From NCBI GenBank assembly GCA_013414705.1, contig CP058705.1, forward strand, positions 235,446 through 242,026: a DNA stretch of 6,581 nucleotides, in the 5' to 3' direction. Below, piece after piece: positions 1 to 5,538 of this stretch (within the stretch, counting starts at the first letter, position 1; each line of letters starts with the position of its first letter). The notes below the pieces were generated by a model. The model did not search any database. It was given only the letters and a program-made list of their open reading frames with translations, and had not been told where the DNA came from. The position numbers and the translations under genes are program-made. This DNA comes from Defluviicoccus sp. (lineage in GTDB: Bacteria > Pseudomonadota > Alphaproteobacteria > Rhodospirillales > Defluviicoccaceae).

Positions 1-435
1 GGGTGGCTGTACCTCGCCACCGTTCTGGACTTGTTCACTCGCAAGGTGGTGGGCTGGGCGATGCGCGATCACTTGCGTCAGGAACTGGCGATCGCGGCGC
101 TGACCATGGCGACCCAACGGCAACGGCCGGGTCGCGGATTGATCCATCACTCCGATCGCGGCAGCCAGTACGCTGCCGGCGACTACCGCGCCCTGCTGAA
201 AGCCAACGGGATCGTGCCGTCGATGAGCCGCAAGGGCAATTGCTGGGACAATGCGCCGATGGAGAGCTGGTTCCACACGCTGAAAACCGAACTGGTCCAC
301 CACACCGCCTACGCGACCCGCGACGCCGCCAAGCGTGACCTGTTCGCCTACATCGAAACCTACTACAACCGCCAGCGGCTCCACTCCGCACTCGGATACC
401 GCACTCCCGAGCAAATGGAGGCTCAAGCCGCATAA
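1..435 (+). CDS. IS3-family transposase OrfB, C-terminal part (5' truncated by window)
   Basis: Reading frame 1 is open from the first base to the TAA at 433-435, giving 144 residues of an rve/DDE integrase-type transposase, which cuts and joins the element's DNA ends. The fragment begins in the conserved GWLYLATVLDLFTRKVVGW block. It then carries HHSDRGSQY, with the second catalytic Asp, and GNCWDNAPMESW, with the catalytic Glu, followed by the YYNRQRLHSALGYRTPEQ tail typical of the family. The first catalytic Asp (usually in a D-x-TYI motif) lies just upstream of the window. In IS3 elements OrfB is normally made as an OrfA-OrfB fusion by -1 frameshifting, but OrfA is not visible here. What is visible is intact, so the copy could be active. 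Family assignment is secure; subgroup is not. Confidence 0.95.
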   Translation, partial: GWLYLATVLDLFTRKVVGWAMRDHLRQELAIAALTMATQRQRPGRGLIHHSDRGSQYAAGDYRALLKANGIVPSMSRKGNCWDNAPMESWFHTLKTELVHHTAYATRDAAKRDLFAYIETYYNRQRLHSALGYRTPEQMEAQAA

Positions 436-440
436 TCCAG

Positions 441-464
441 TGTCCACTTTCCCGGGGAAGATCA
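441..464. repeat. Right terminal inverted repeat of the IS3-family element
   Basis: Just after the transposase stop the sequence TGTCCACTTTCCCGGGGAAG followed by ATCA ends in CA. Read on the other strand it starts TGATCTTCCCCGGG, resembling IS3-family left and right ends. The matching left repeat is outside the window, so the call rests on position and sequence type. Confidence 0.65.
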
Positions 465-481
465 TTTGGCTGGTTCTTCAA

Positions 482-500
482 ACCGGAAGACACTTCCGGT
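482..500. repeat. Perfect 8-bp hairpin (ACCGGAAG-ACA-CTTCCGGT)
   Basis: The arms 482-489 and 493-500 are exact reverse complements with a 3-nt loop. A second weaker GC hairpin (CCC-GCC-GGG) follows at 501-509. There is no T tract on either side, so an intrinsic terminator is not supported. It may be a REP-like element or the remnant of another mobile end. Confidence 0.55.
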
Positions 501-671
501 CCCGCCGGGAGGGGCGGATTATCCCATAAATCCTGTCCCCGCAACCGAACTTGTTTTGAAACCTCCAAGTGTTACGAAATCACTGCTTCGGCTGGAAGCA
601 CGCCTCCCTCGCGCCCAGTCAGCTCTGAGGTAGCAAGAGGGCGAGAAATCTTACGCAATCGCGCAGAAGGC

Positions 672-689
672 GGTACGCATCTACGTACC
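672..689. repeat. 6-bp hairpin downstream of the ATPase stop codon
   Basis: GGTACG (672-677) pairs with CGTACC (684-689) across a 6-nt loop. It lies 17 bases past the stop codon on the minus strand, a plausible place for transcript-end structure. The stem is short and there is no following U run, so terminator function is only a possibility. Confidence 0.35.
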
Positions 690-705
690 TACGGCCACCA
701 AGCCG

Positions 706-1845
706 TCACATCGCGAATCGCTTCGATAGTTTCGATGATCGCAGCTCCCCTCCAAGTCCTGCTAGGGCTGGGGCTGCGCTTTCTAAGCATTCTAGTCCCC
801 GCCGCCGGCCCTGTCGCGAAAGTGCAGCGAGCATATCTAAAATGGCGCTTCGCATGTGATCCTCGCTCAGCTGTGGGGCGAGCGCCGCGAGGGCATCGGC
901 CCGGCGCCAATCGTTGCGGATAGTTCGGGCGGCGCGCAACGCCTCATTGAGCACATCGGAGCGTTCCTCGCCGCTCAGCTGTGGGGCGAGCGCCGCGAGG
1001 GCATCGGCCTGGCCTGGCTCGTCGCGGATAGTTCGGGCGGCGCGCAACGCCTCATTGAGCACACCGGAGCGTTCCTCGCCGCTCAGCTGTGGGGCGAGTG
1101 CCGCGAGGGCATCGGCCCGGCGCCAATCGTTGCTGACAGTCCGGGCGGCCTTGAGCGCCTCCGCAAGCACGCCCGGGCGTTCCTCATAGTTCAGCTGTGA
1201 GACAAGGGCTGCCAGGGCTTTAGCCCGGAGCCACTCATCGCCGATAGCCCTGGCTGATTCCAACCCGTTGGCAAGCAGCTCTCCATCTATTTGTGGGCCG
1301 AGTACAGCCAGCACTTGGCTACGGTCCCACTCATTACCGATGGTTCGAACGGTCTGCAGCACCTCCGCGAGCATGTCCTCTCGCGCCTCGGAGAGGAGGT
1401 ACCGGGCCAAGGCGGCTAGTGCGAAGGTCCGTATCCCTTCGTCGTCAATGTGCCAGGCGACCTGAAACGCCTCGGCGAGCTGTTCGCCGCTCAGCTGCGG
1501 GGCGAGCGCTACCAGGGCCTTGGCTAAGTGCCATTCATTGTTGATGGCGTGGATACATCGGAGTGTCTCTGCGATCACATCCGGACGCTCCTCGTTGGCG
1601 AAGTGTCGGGCGATCGCCACCAGGGCAGTGGCAGAGTCCCACTCATTGCCGATGGCCCGGGCGTTTTCTAGTGCTTCGTCGAGCACGACGGAGCGGTCTT
1701 CCTTAGCGATATGCGGGGCGAGCGCCGCGAGGGCTTGGGCCCGCTGCCGCTCATCGCCAATAGCCTGGGTGGCACGCAACGCTTCGGCGAGCTGTTTGCC
1801 GCTCAACTGCGGGCGAGCGCCTTGAGGGCATTGGCCCGCTGCCAC
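706..1845 (-). CDS. C-terminal part of the repeat array, longest unbroken frame
   Basis: This stretch, open from about 1813 down to TGA at 706-708, carries repeats 12 to 21 without a break. The first dozen residues of the open frame (MAAGQCPQGAR, upstream of 1811-1813) are spurious: the true protein enters from the preceding frame, where one G of a GGGG run is missing. The repeats here are diverged from each other (APHIAKEDRSVVL, ARHFANEERPDVI, ARYLLSEAREDML) except numbers 19 and 20, which are near-identical. The last 64 residues replace the second helix with AILDMLAALSRQGRRRG and end SSKLSKRFAM, a hydrophobic-to-basic cap. There is no ribosome-binding site supporting independent expression, so it should be read as the tail of the large ATPase. 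Confidence 0.8.
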   Translation of the reverse strand: MAAGQCPQGARPQLSGKQLAEALRATQAIGDERQRAQALAALAPHIAKEDRSVVLDEALENARAIGNEWDSATALVAIARHFANEERPDVIAETLRCIHAINNEWHLAKALVALAPQLSGEQLAEAFQVAWHIDDEGIRTFALAALARYLLSEAREDMLAEVLQTVRTIGNEWDRSQVLAVLGPQIDGELLANGLESARAIGDEWLRAKALAALVSQLNYEERPGVLAEALKAARTVSNDWRRADALAALAPQLSGEERSGVLNEALRAARTIRDEPGQADALAALAPQLSGEERSDVLNEALRAARTIRNDWRRADALAALAPQLSEDHMRSAILDMLAALSRQGRRRGLECLESAAPALAGLGGELRSSKLSKRFAM

Positions 1846-2067
1846 CCATAGCTGATAGTCCGGACGATCCCCAGCGCCTCGTCGAGCACGTCCGAGCGCT
1901 CTTCCTCAGCGATATGCAGGGCGAGCGCCGTAAGGGCATTGGCCCGGTCTGGCTCATCGCTGATAGTCCGGGCGACATCCAGAGCCTCGTTGAGCACACG
2001 GAGCGTTCCTCGCCGCTCAGCTGTGGGGCAAGCGCCGTGAGGGTTCGAGCCCGATACCGCTCATCGT

Positions 2068-2281
2068 TGATAGTCCGGGCGATCTTCAGTGCCTCGACGA
2101 GCACGACCGAGCGCTCTTCCTTAGCGATATGCGGGGCGAGCGCGGTGAAGGCATCGACCCGCTCCGGTTCATCGCTGATAGTCCGGGCGATCTTCAGTGC
2201 CTCGACGAGCACGACCGAGCGCTCTTCCTTAGCGATATGCGGGGCGAGCGCGGTGAAGGCATCGACCCGCTCCGGTTCATC
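2068..2281. repeat. Perfect 106-bp direct duplication (repeats 8 and 9)
   Basis: Bases 2068-2173 and 2176-2281 are identical over 106 bases at an offset of exactly one 108-bp unit. Both code for a variant repeat (VDAFTALAPHIAKEERSVVL then VEALKIARTI). Perfect identity, including third codon positions, indicates very recent duplication or gene conversion within the array. Confidence 0.9.
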
Positions 2282-3018
2282 TCTGATAGTCCGGGCGACA
2301 TCCAGAGCCTCGTTGAGCACACGGAGCGTTCCTCGCCGCTCAGCTGTGGGGCAAGCGCCGCAAGGGTTCGAGCCCGGTGCCACTCATCGCTGATAGTCCG
2401 GGCAACATCCAGAGCCTCGTTGAGCTCACGGGAGTGTTCCTCGCCGCTCAGCTGTGGGGCGAGCGCCGCAGGGTTCGAGCCCGGTGCCACTCATCTCTGA
2501 TAGTCCGGGCGACATCCAGAGCCTCGTTGAGCACACGGGAGCGTTCCTCGCCGCTCAGCTGTGGGGCGAGCGCCGCGAGGGCATCGGCCCGGCGCCACTT
2601 ATCGCTGATAGTCCGAGCGACATCCAGAGCCTCGTTGAGCACACGGAGCGTTCCTCGCCGCTCAGCTGTGGGGCGAGCGCCGCAAGGTTCGAGCCCGGTG
2701 CCACTCATCTCTGATAGTCCGGGCGACATCCAGAGCCTCGTTGAGCACACGGGAGCGTTCCTCGCCGCTCAGCTGTGGGGCGAGCGCCGCAAGGGTTCGA
2801 GCCCGGTGCTGCTCATCGCTGATAGTCCGGGCGACATCCAGCGCCTCGTTGAGCACATGGGAGTGTTCCTCGCCGCTCAGCTGTGGGGCGAGCGCCGCGA
2901 GGGCATCGGCCCGGTTCGGCTCATTGCTGATAGTCCGGGCGACATCCAGCGCCTCGTTGAGCACATGGGAGCGTTCCTCACCGCTTAGCTGTGGGGCGAG
3001 CACACTCAGTGCGTGTGC

Positions 3019-3594
3019 TTTATCCTCGTCTTCTTTCAGCTCGGTCAAGTGAAGCGCCTGATCAATGCTGAGCAAGCTGTGGCGGACGAGTTCAGCCAGA
3101 AGTTCGGCCGCATAATTGCTTTCCATACTTTTAATGGAGGCTTGAATGAGCATGCAACGCACCTGCCCCCGAGCCCGATCGCCGGCCGCTTCAACATCTC
3201 AGGCTCCTCCGCTGCTGCGTCCCTCAGTCGGTCCCATGTCAGTTCGACGTCCCGCGAAAAGCCTTGCAGGCCGCCCTCGAAGGCCTCCCATGCTTGGCGC
3301 CAGCCGAGTTTCACCAGCTCCCGATACACCTCGGAGGGCTCGTTCTTCTTGGAGATGTTGCGTATAATGGAGAAAGAGATAGCTTGGCCCCTGATCCGCC
3401 GCAAGCGCGCCTGTGTTAAGGTCTCGAACGAGAGTCTGACCCCAGTTCACATAGGCCTCTTGAGTCTTCCTGACGATCACGGAGTCGCCGAAATGCTCCT
3501 CCCGGAAATACGTGGCTAGCTTTGGATGGCCGAATGCGTATCCGATCTTAACGCCGTCCCCGATTATAAAACGTTCTATGGGTTTCAGCGTTTT
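3019..3594 (-). pseudogene. Helical linker between NTPase and repeat array (three frames)
   Basis: The protein continues here in three successive frames. From 3594 to about 3350 it reads TLKPIERFIIGDGVKIGYAF, GHPKLATYFREEHFGDSVIV and on to LFLHYTQHL. It then shifts (one extra base near 3341-3355) to NEPSEVYRELVKLGWRQAW and GGLQGFSRDVELTWDRLRDA. A missing base in the C5 run at 3166-3170 then returns it to VRCMLIQASIKSMESNYAAE and LLAELVRHSLLSIDQALHLT. The HPKLATYF and YTQHL blocks followed by 'CMLIQASIKSM' are what I recall from other STAND ATPases that carry this repeat type, so the segment order is canonical. No catalytic motif is visible, and its role is probably to couple the ATPase to the sensor. 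Confidence 0.7.
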
Positions 3595-4205
3595 TTTGAG
3601 ATCAGAAGGTTATCCGTTCGAAGGCGGTGAATAAGGGTGACGAGGTCAGCCAGTTTGAGTGGTCCAAGGGCACACGATAGGATGGCAAATATAGCTTCAA
3701 TCGTCTGTTCATCAAACTTCAGCTCATCTTCCCTCCATGCCCGCCGCTGATTTTCCAACCAATTCTCGAAATAACCTCCATATCCCGGTTTGATTTCTTT
3801 GAGATCTTCAGCTCGAAGACGTGCAGCCGCTTCTCCACGGCCCCACAGGTCGTTGACATAAAGCTTGAGCAATAGGGGGTCGCCCGTCTCCGTCAGACGA
3901 TACAGTTCGCTAACCATATCGGTGTCTCCCGCTAGATCGGCGAGGGGGAACCCCATGTTCTGCAAGACATCGGAGATGCCCTCACGGTCGAGAGGGGTAG
4001 CTCCATGGTGCTCGCCTGAGTTTGGGGCGGATTCCAACCCAGCCGGCGGAGCCAATCGTCCGAACGCCAATCGCCAGCAAGCTGACGGGCCGATACCACG
4101 ATCCTGACGTTGCGCGATGCCGCCTGTGGCAGAACGCTCATGTCCACCAGCCAGCCGGTTGCCTCGTCCAGACCGTCGATAACCAGCAGACAGCGCTTGT
4201 CGCAA
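3585..4205 (-). CDS. C-terminal part of the NTPase region, frameshifted fragment
   Basis: Only the part from about 3997 down to 3594 belongs to the protein; upstream of that the frame is a shadow of the Walker B region. It reads PLDREGISDVLQNMGFPLAD, then SELYRLTETGDPLLLKLYVNDLW and a helical stretch ending IEAIFAILSCALGPLKLADLVTLIHRL. This matches the helical and winged-helix-like segment that follows the P-loop domain in STAND ATPases, where 'GDPLLL' is a common motif. The frame stops with ISKKR and TGA right after a run of seven A (T7 at 3591-3597). One extra A, or a -1 slip on A_AAA_AAA, carries translation into KKTLKPIERFIIGDGVKIGY, which is plainly the continuation. Confidence 0.8.
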   Translation of the reverse strand: MRQALSAGYRRSGRGNRLAGGHERSATGGIAQRQDRGIGPSACWRLAFGRLAPPAGLESAPNSGEHHGATPLDREGISDVLQNMGFPLADLAGDTDMVSELYRLTETGDPLLLKLYVNDLWGRGEAAARLRAEDLKEIKPGYGGYFENWLENQRRAWREDELKFDEQTIEAIFAILSCALGPLKLADLVTLIHRLRTDNLLISKKR

Positions 4206-4720
4206 TCTTCGAGATAGTCAAGGTATTCGAGGACTATGTTCTTGTAAAACTTGGCCGGATTTTGCGATGTGATCGGCAATTCATACCCAAGGATCGACGC
4301 GAGACGCGCGGCGAGCGCCGGATAGAAGACAGCAGCGTCATTGGTCCCAAAGCTAATGCTGATCGGAACGAAGGCGATCGGCCAGGCAACATCCACCAGC
4401 TGCCCCACCCATCGAACCAGAAGGGCCGTCTTTCCTCGGCCCGCCGGGGCCGTAATCAGGAGATTGCTGGGCGCGGCATCGTTCGCCAGCCAGTTATTGA
4501 GCGTAGCAATTTGCGTTTCCCGACCGCCGAACGGAACAGGTGCCTCTTGGCTGCCGAGATGGAAGCGCAGGAATTGCTTGACGAGCACCTGAAATTTGGC
4601 TGGCGTTGCACCAAGGCCAAACTGAACGATAATGTCACGGCCCTTAAACGTGCGAACGTCGATTATCGGCGCGGCACCGGTTGTGGGCGCGCCGGGAATC
4701 AGTTTTTTCCGCTGTCCCAT
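3932..4720 (-). CDS. NACHT/STAND NTPase module (Walker A and B), frameshifted fragment
   Basis: This frame carries the nucleotide-binding core. Counted from the ATG at 4720, FGGRETQIATLNNWL at 64-78 is the usual entry to a STAND domain. APAGRGKT at 91-98 (4450-4427) is Walker A, with the Lys and Thr that bind phosphate and Mg. LLVIDGLDEAT at about 178-187 (near 4189-4160) is Walker B with the acidic D-x-x-D-E form typical of NACHT ATPases. VRIVVSARQL near 205-214 is a sensor-1-like strand with Arg. After TMELP (about residue 242, position 3997) the frame is lost: adding one C to the CCCC run restores PLDREGISDVL in the next frame. The real protein therefore leaves this frame at 3994-3997, and the last 20 or so residues to 3932 are spurious. 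The internal ATG at 4720 may not be a real start. Confidence 0.85.
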   Translation of the reverse strand: MGQRKKLIPGAPTTGAAPIIDVRTFKGRDIIVQFGLGATPAKFQVLVKQFLRFHLGSQEAPVPFGGRETQIATLNNWLANDAAPSNLLITAPAGRGKTALLVRWVGQLVDVAWPIAFVPISISFGTNDAAVFYPALAARLASILGYELPITSQNPAKFYKNIVLEYLDYLEDCDKRCLLVIDGLDEATGWLVDMSVLPQAASRNVRIVVSARQLAGDWRSDDWLRRLGWNPPQTQASTMELPLSTVRASPMSCRTWGSPSPI

Positions 4721-5168
4721 CTCTCCGCTTTTGATGGATGCCTCTCACTAAGAAGTCACCTTCAAAGGTGGCCTCGTCCGCAATGATGAGCGGACCCTCA
4801 AGATCGATATCCGTCAGTTCGAAGTTTTTAGCCGCGCGCAAGCGGCTGAAGTTAAATAGCGCAACGGCCTTCGGCTCGTTGCGGAGTTCGTCGATCGCAC
4901 TCAGCAGCGCTTGCGCAACGGCCTTCAGGTCATCATCACCGCCGGCGCCAGCTTGTTCCAACTGCTTCGCGAGTGCCTGCCGCTGTGGCTTCGAACTCGG
5001 ATCGGACTCAACAGGCTCGACAAACGGGCCGGCGTTCTTGTAGCGGTCGACGATGACCCGCTTTAAGGCAGCATACGCATCCATGACGGCAGTCGATGCG
5101 ATGACATTCGTAGCTGCTGCCGCGCCTGTCGCGAGTGCGGTCACGACTGTAACAACTATAGGATCCAC
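4644..5168 (-). CDS. N-terminal domain of the STAND ATPase (or separate small partner protein)
   Basis: This 174-residue frame starts at GTG 5168, supported by a GGGGG ribosome-binding run five bases upstream. Residues 1-45 are rich in Ala, Gly, Val and Thr (VVTVVTALATGAAAATNVIA), then AYAALKRVIVDRYKN, then a charged helical stretch to about 100. About residues 105-145 look like alternating short strands ending ATFEGDFLVRGI. From memory, similar small-residue-rich heads occur before NACHT/AAA modules in multicellular and accessory-rich bacteria, where they may mediate membrane contact or self-assembly; this is inference. After residue about 152 the frame turns into an Arg-rich tail that overlaps the next frame by 77 bases, typical of reading past a frameshift at an A6 run. 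It is most likely the head of one fused protein. Two overlapping genes remain possible, though the downstream ATG at 4720 has poorly spaced GGAG. Confidence 0.75.
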   Translation of the reverse strand: MDPIVVTVVTALATGAAAATNVIASTAVMDAYAALKRVIVDRYKNAGPFVEPVESDPSSKPQRQALAKQLEQAGAGGDDDLKAVAQALLSAIDELRNEPKAVALFNFSRLRAAKNFELTDIDLEGPLIIADEATFEGDFLVRGIHQKRRDGTAEKTDSRRAHNRCRADNRRSHV

Positions 5169-5173
5169 AACGG

Positions 5174-5178
5174 CCCCC
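5174..5178 (-). promoter_or_regulatory. Ribosome-binding site fixing the GTG start at 5168
   Basis: On the minus strand a GGGGG run (TTAGGGGGCCGTT then GTG) lies five bases before the GTG at 5168. A second GGGGAG lies a little further upstream. This is the best start signal of the locus and favours GTG 5168 over the internal ATG at 4720. No convincing -35/-10 pair was found upstream. Confidence 0.55.
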
Positions 5179-5289
5179 TAACTCCCCATTCTTTACGTTG
5201 AAATACTCTATAGCCACACCCTATCGGTGTCCATATATCGGACATTTGACCCAGCCCGCATTTCTCGCAGAGGGTAGGTGCGTTGGGGT

Positions 5290-5323
5290 GGTAAAAATGT
5301 CTGTTTTTGCAGATACTTTTACC
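5290..5323. repeat. 34-nt imperfect palindrome in the IS1380 leader
   Basis: GGTAAAAATGTCTG (5290-5303) and CAGATACTTTTACC (5310-5323) pair at 11 of 14 positions across the loop TTTTTG. The three central mismatches (ATG against GTA complement) leave two paired blocks. It lies 19 bases before the transposase ATG, so it could be a binding site near the IS end or a leader structure limiting transposase translation. The role is unknown. Confidence 0.7.
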
Positions 5324-5342
5324 AAATCGAGAGTTCGCCTCG

Positions 5343-5538
5343 ATGGCGACAGAGTGTCGACTGGAAAGCTTCGATTTCGTAACCGTTGAAGGACACGGGG
5401 CGGTCGCTGCATTCGACGGCGGCACGGTGACGCCGGACGCCGGCGCCCTGCTGCTGGGTGCCCCCAAAGGCCATCGGGCCTATCGGAAAGCTCGCCGCCT
5501 GTTTCTGCGATCAACGCCGCGCCGGCTTGGTCGAACAC
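5343..5538 (+). pseudogene. IS1380-family transposase, N-terminal remnant, frameshifted and truncated
   Basis: From ATG 5343 the frame reads MATECRLESFDFVTVEGHGA and then FDGGTVTPDAGALLLG, the hallmark N-terminus of IS1380-family transposases (their F-DGG-TSDAG-LLL block contains the first catalytic Asp region). At about 5459-5468 (GGTGCCCCCAAAGG) the frame shifts, and the family pattern continues as KAIGPIGKLAACFCDQRRAG and LVEH in the next frame. By comparison with the usual ...GATDKAIG... spacing, two bases may be missing or one gained. After LVEH (gtcgaacac at 5530-5538) the family sequence ends and helicase sequence begins. About 65 residues of a protein usually over 400 long remain, so it is inactive. 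The start was chosen because homologues begin close to M-T-E-C. Confidence 0.8.

Larger units (their letters stand above)
1..464 (+). mobile_element. IS3-family insertion sequence, 3' part
   Basis: This is the right-hand portion of an IS3-family element. It consists of the C-terminal half of the OrfB transposase and, six bases after its stop, a terminal sequence whose complement begins TGATCTTCCCCGGG, a form typical of IS3-family ends. The left part lies outside the window, so target-site duplication cannot be tested. The element sits downstream of the large ATPase gene on the opposite strand, and with the IS1380 remnant on the other side it brackets that gene. The right boundary at 464 is inferred from the TG...CA end convention of the family. 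Confidence 0.85.
465..705. other. Intergenic stretch between the IS end and the ATPase stop
   Basis: No coding frame here shows convincing protein character, and I see no tRNA or CRISPR structure. It contains two short perfect hairpins (482-500 and 672-689) and otherwise featureless DNA. Neither hairpin is followed by a T-rich tract on the strand where a terminator would be needed, so the transcription end of the minus-strand gene cannot be assigned. Confidence 0.6.
706..3018 (-). repeat. Array of 20 complete 36/32-residue helical repeats plus capping repeat
   Basis: The coding strand holds a tandem array with a 108-bp (36-residue) period; for example, identical unit starts lie at 2929 and 2821. 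Each repeat has two predicted helices: ADALAALAPQLSGEE, then a stretch like RSDVLNEALRAARTI, closed by RDEW-R. Key positions are the LaaLAPqL core, the EER-S turn and the NEAL-aARTI second helix. Repeats 12, 15 and 17 from the N-terminal end are 32 residues long, lacking four residues between the helices (LSGEQLAEAF form). Seventeen 108-bp and three 96-bp units total 2124 nt. The observed span 901-3018 is 2118 nt, matching the six missing bases identified independently. The 21st unit (706-900) is a divergent C-terminal cap. The pattern is TPR/HEAT-like and resembles repeats of cyanobacterial and Chloroflexi STAND proteins, where such arrays are thought to be ligand sensors. Confidence 0.9.
706..5168 (-). 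pseudogene. STAND/NACHT P-loop ATPase with C-terminal helical repeat array, frameshifted
   Basis: One large gene read from GTG at 5168 to TGA at 706. It is broken by single-base shifts near 4705-4710 (one extra A in the coding strand), 3994-3997 (-1), 3591-3597 (-1), 3341-3355 (+1), 3166-3170 (-1), 2684-2687 (-1), 2645-2646 (-1), 2470 (-1), 2323-2324 (-1), 2000-2001 (-1) and 1811-1813 (-1). Correcting them gives 1489 residues. The N-terminal domain is about residues 1-150. The NTPase follows, with Walker A near 240 and Walker B near 327. Then come a helical region containing GYAFGHPKLATYFREEHFGD and the repeat solenoid to the C-terminus. STAND proteins of this plan are ATP-dependent switches whose repeats sense a ligand and whose N-terminus signals. 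Protein character continues smoothly across every break and no in-frame nonsense change was found, so sequencing error or very recent decay are the two explanations. An antiphage role is inferred, not shown. Confidence 0.85.
5216..5538 (+). mobile_element. IS1380-family insertion sequence, 5' remnant
   Basis: The transposase N-terminus at 5343-5538 identifies the element. The left boundary is uncertain: I place it near 5216, where AT-richer DNA with short inverted repeats begins (ACACC-CTATC-GGTGT at 5216-5230, TGTCC/GGACA at 5228-5244), because the ATPase gene's upstream region must end before it. The right side is not an IS end. The transposase is cut mid-gene at about 5530-5540 and continues directly into helicase sequence of the opposite strand, so more than three quarters of the element has been deleted. 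Confidence 0.6.

Noticed and set aside
465..705. Intrinsic terminator for the ATPase gene
   Set aside because: Both hairpins lack a T-rich tract on the required strand.
2377..2988. 203-residue plus-strand open frame across the repeat array
   Set aside because: It is the antisense of the repeat units; its repetitive Ser/Arg/Ala product comes from the 108-bp period and high GC, and the opposite strand has clear protein-family character.
901..3018. CRISPR-like direct repeats
   Set aside because: The 108-bp period is contiguous coding sequence with a 36-residue protein pattern; there are no short repeats separated by unique spacers.
4022..4786. 254-residue plus-strand open frame
   Set aside because: It lies fully opposite the Walker A and B region of the ATPase, has no recognisable domain and is Arg-rich as expected for a shadow frame.
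5246..5280. TTGACC at 5246-5251 as a -35 box for the IS1380 transposase
   Set aside because: No acceptable -10 hexamer lies at 16-18 bases spacing.
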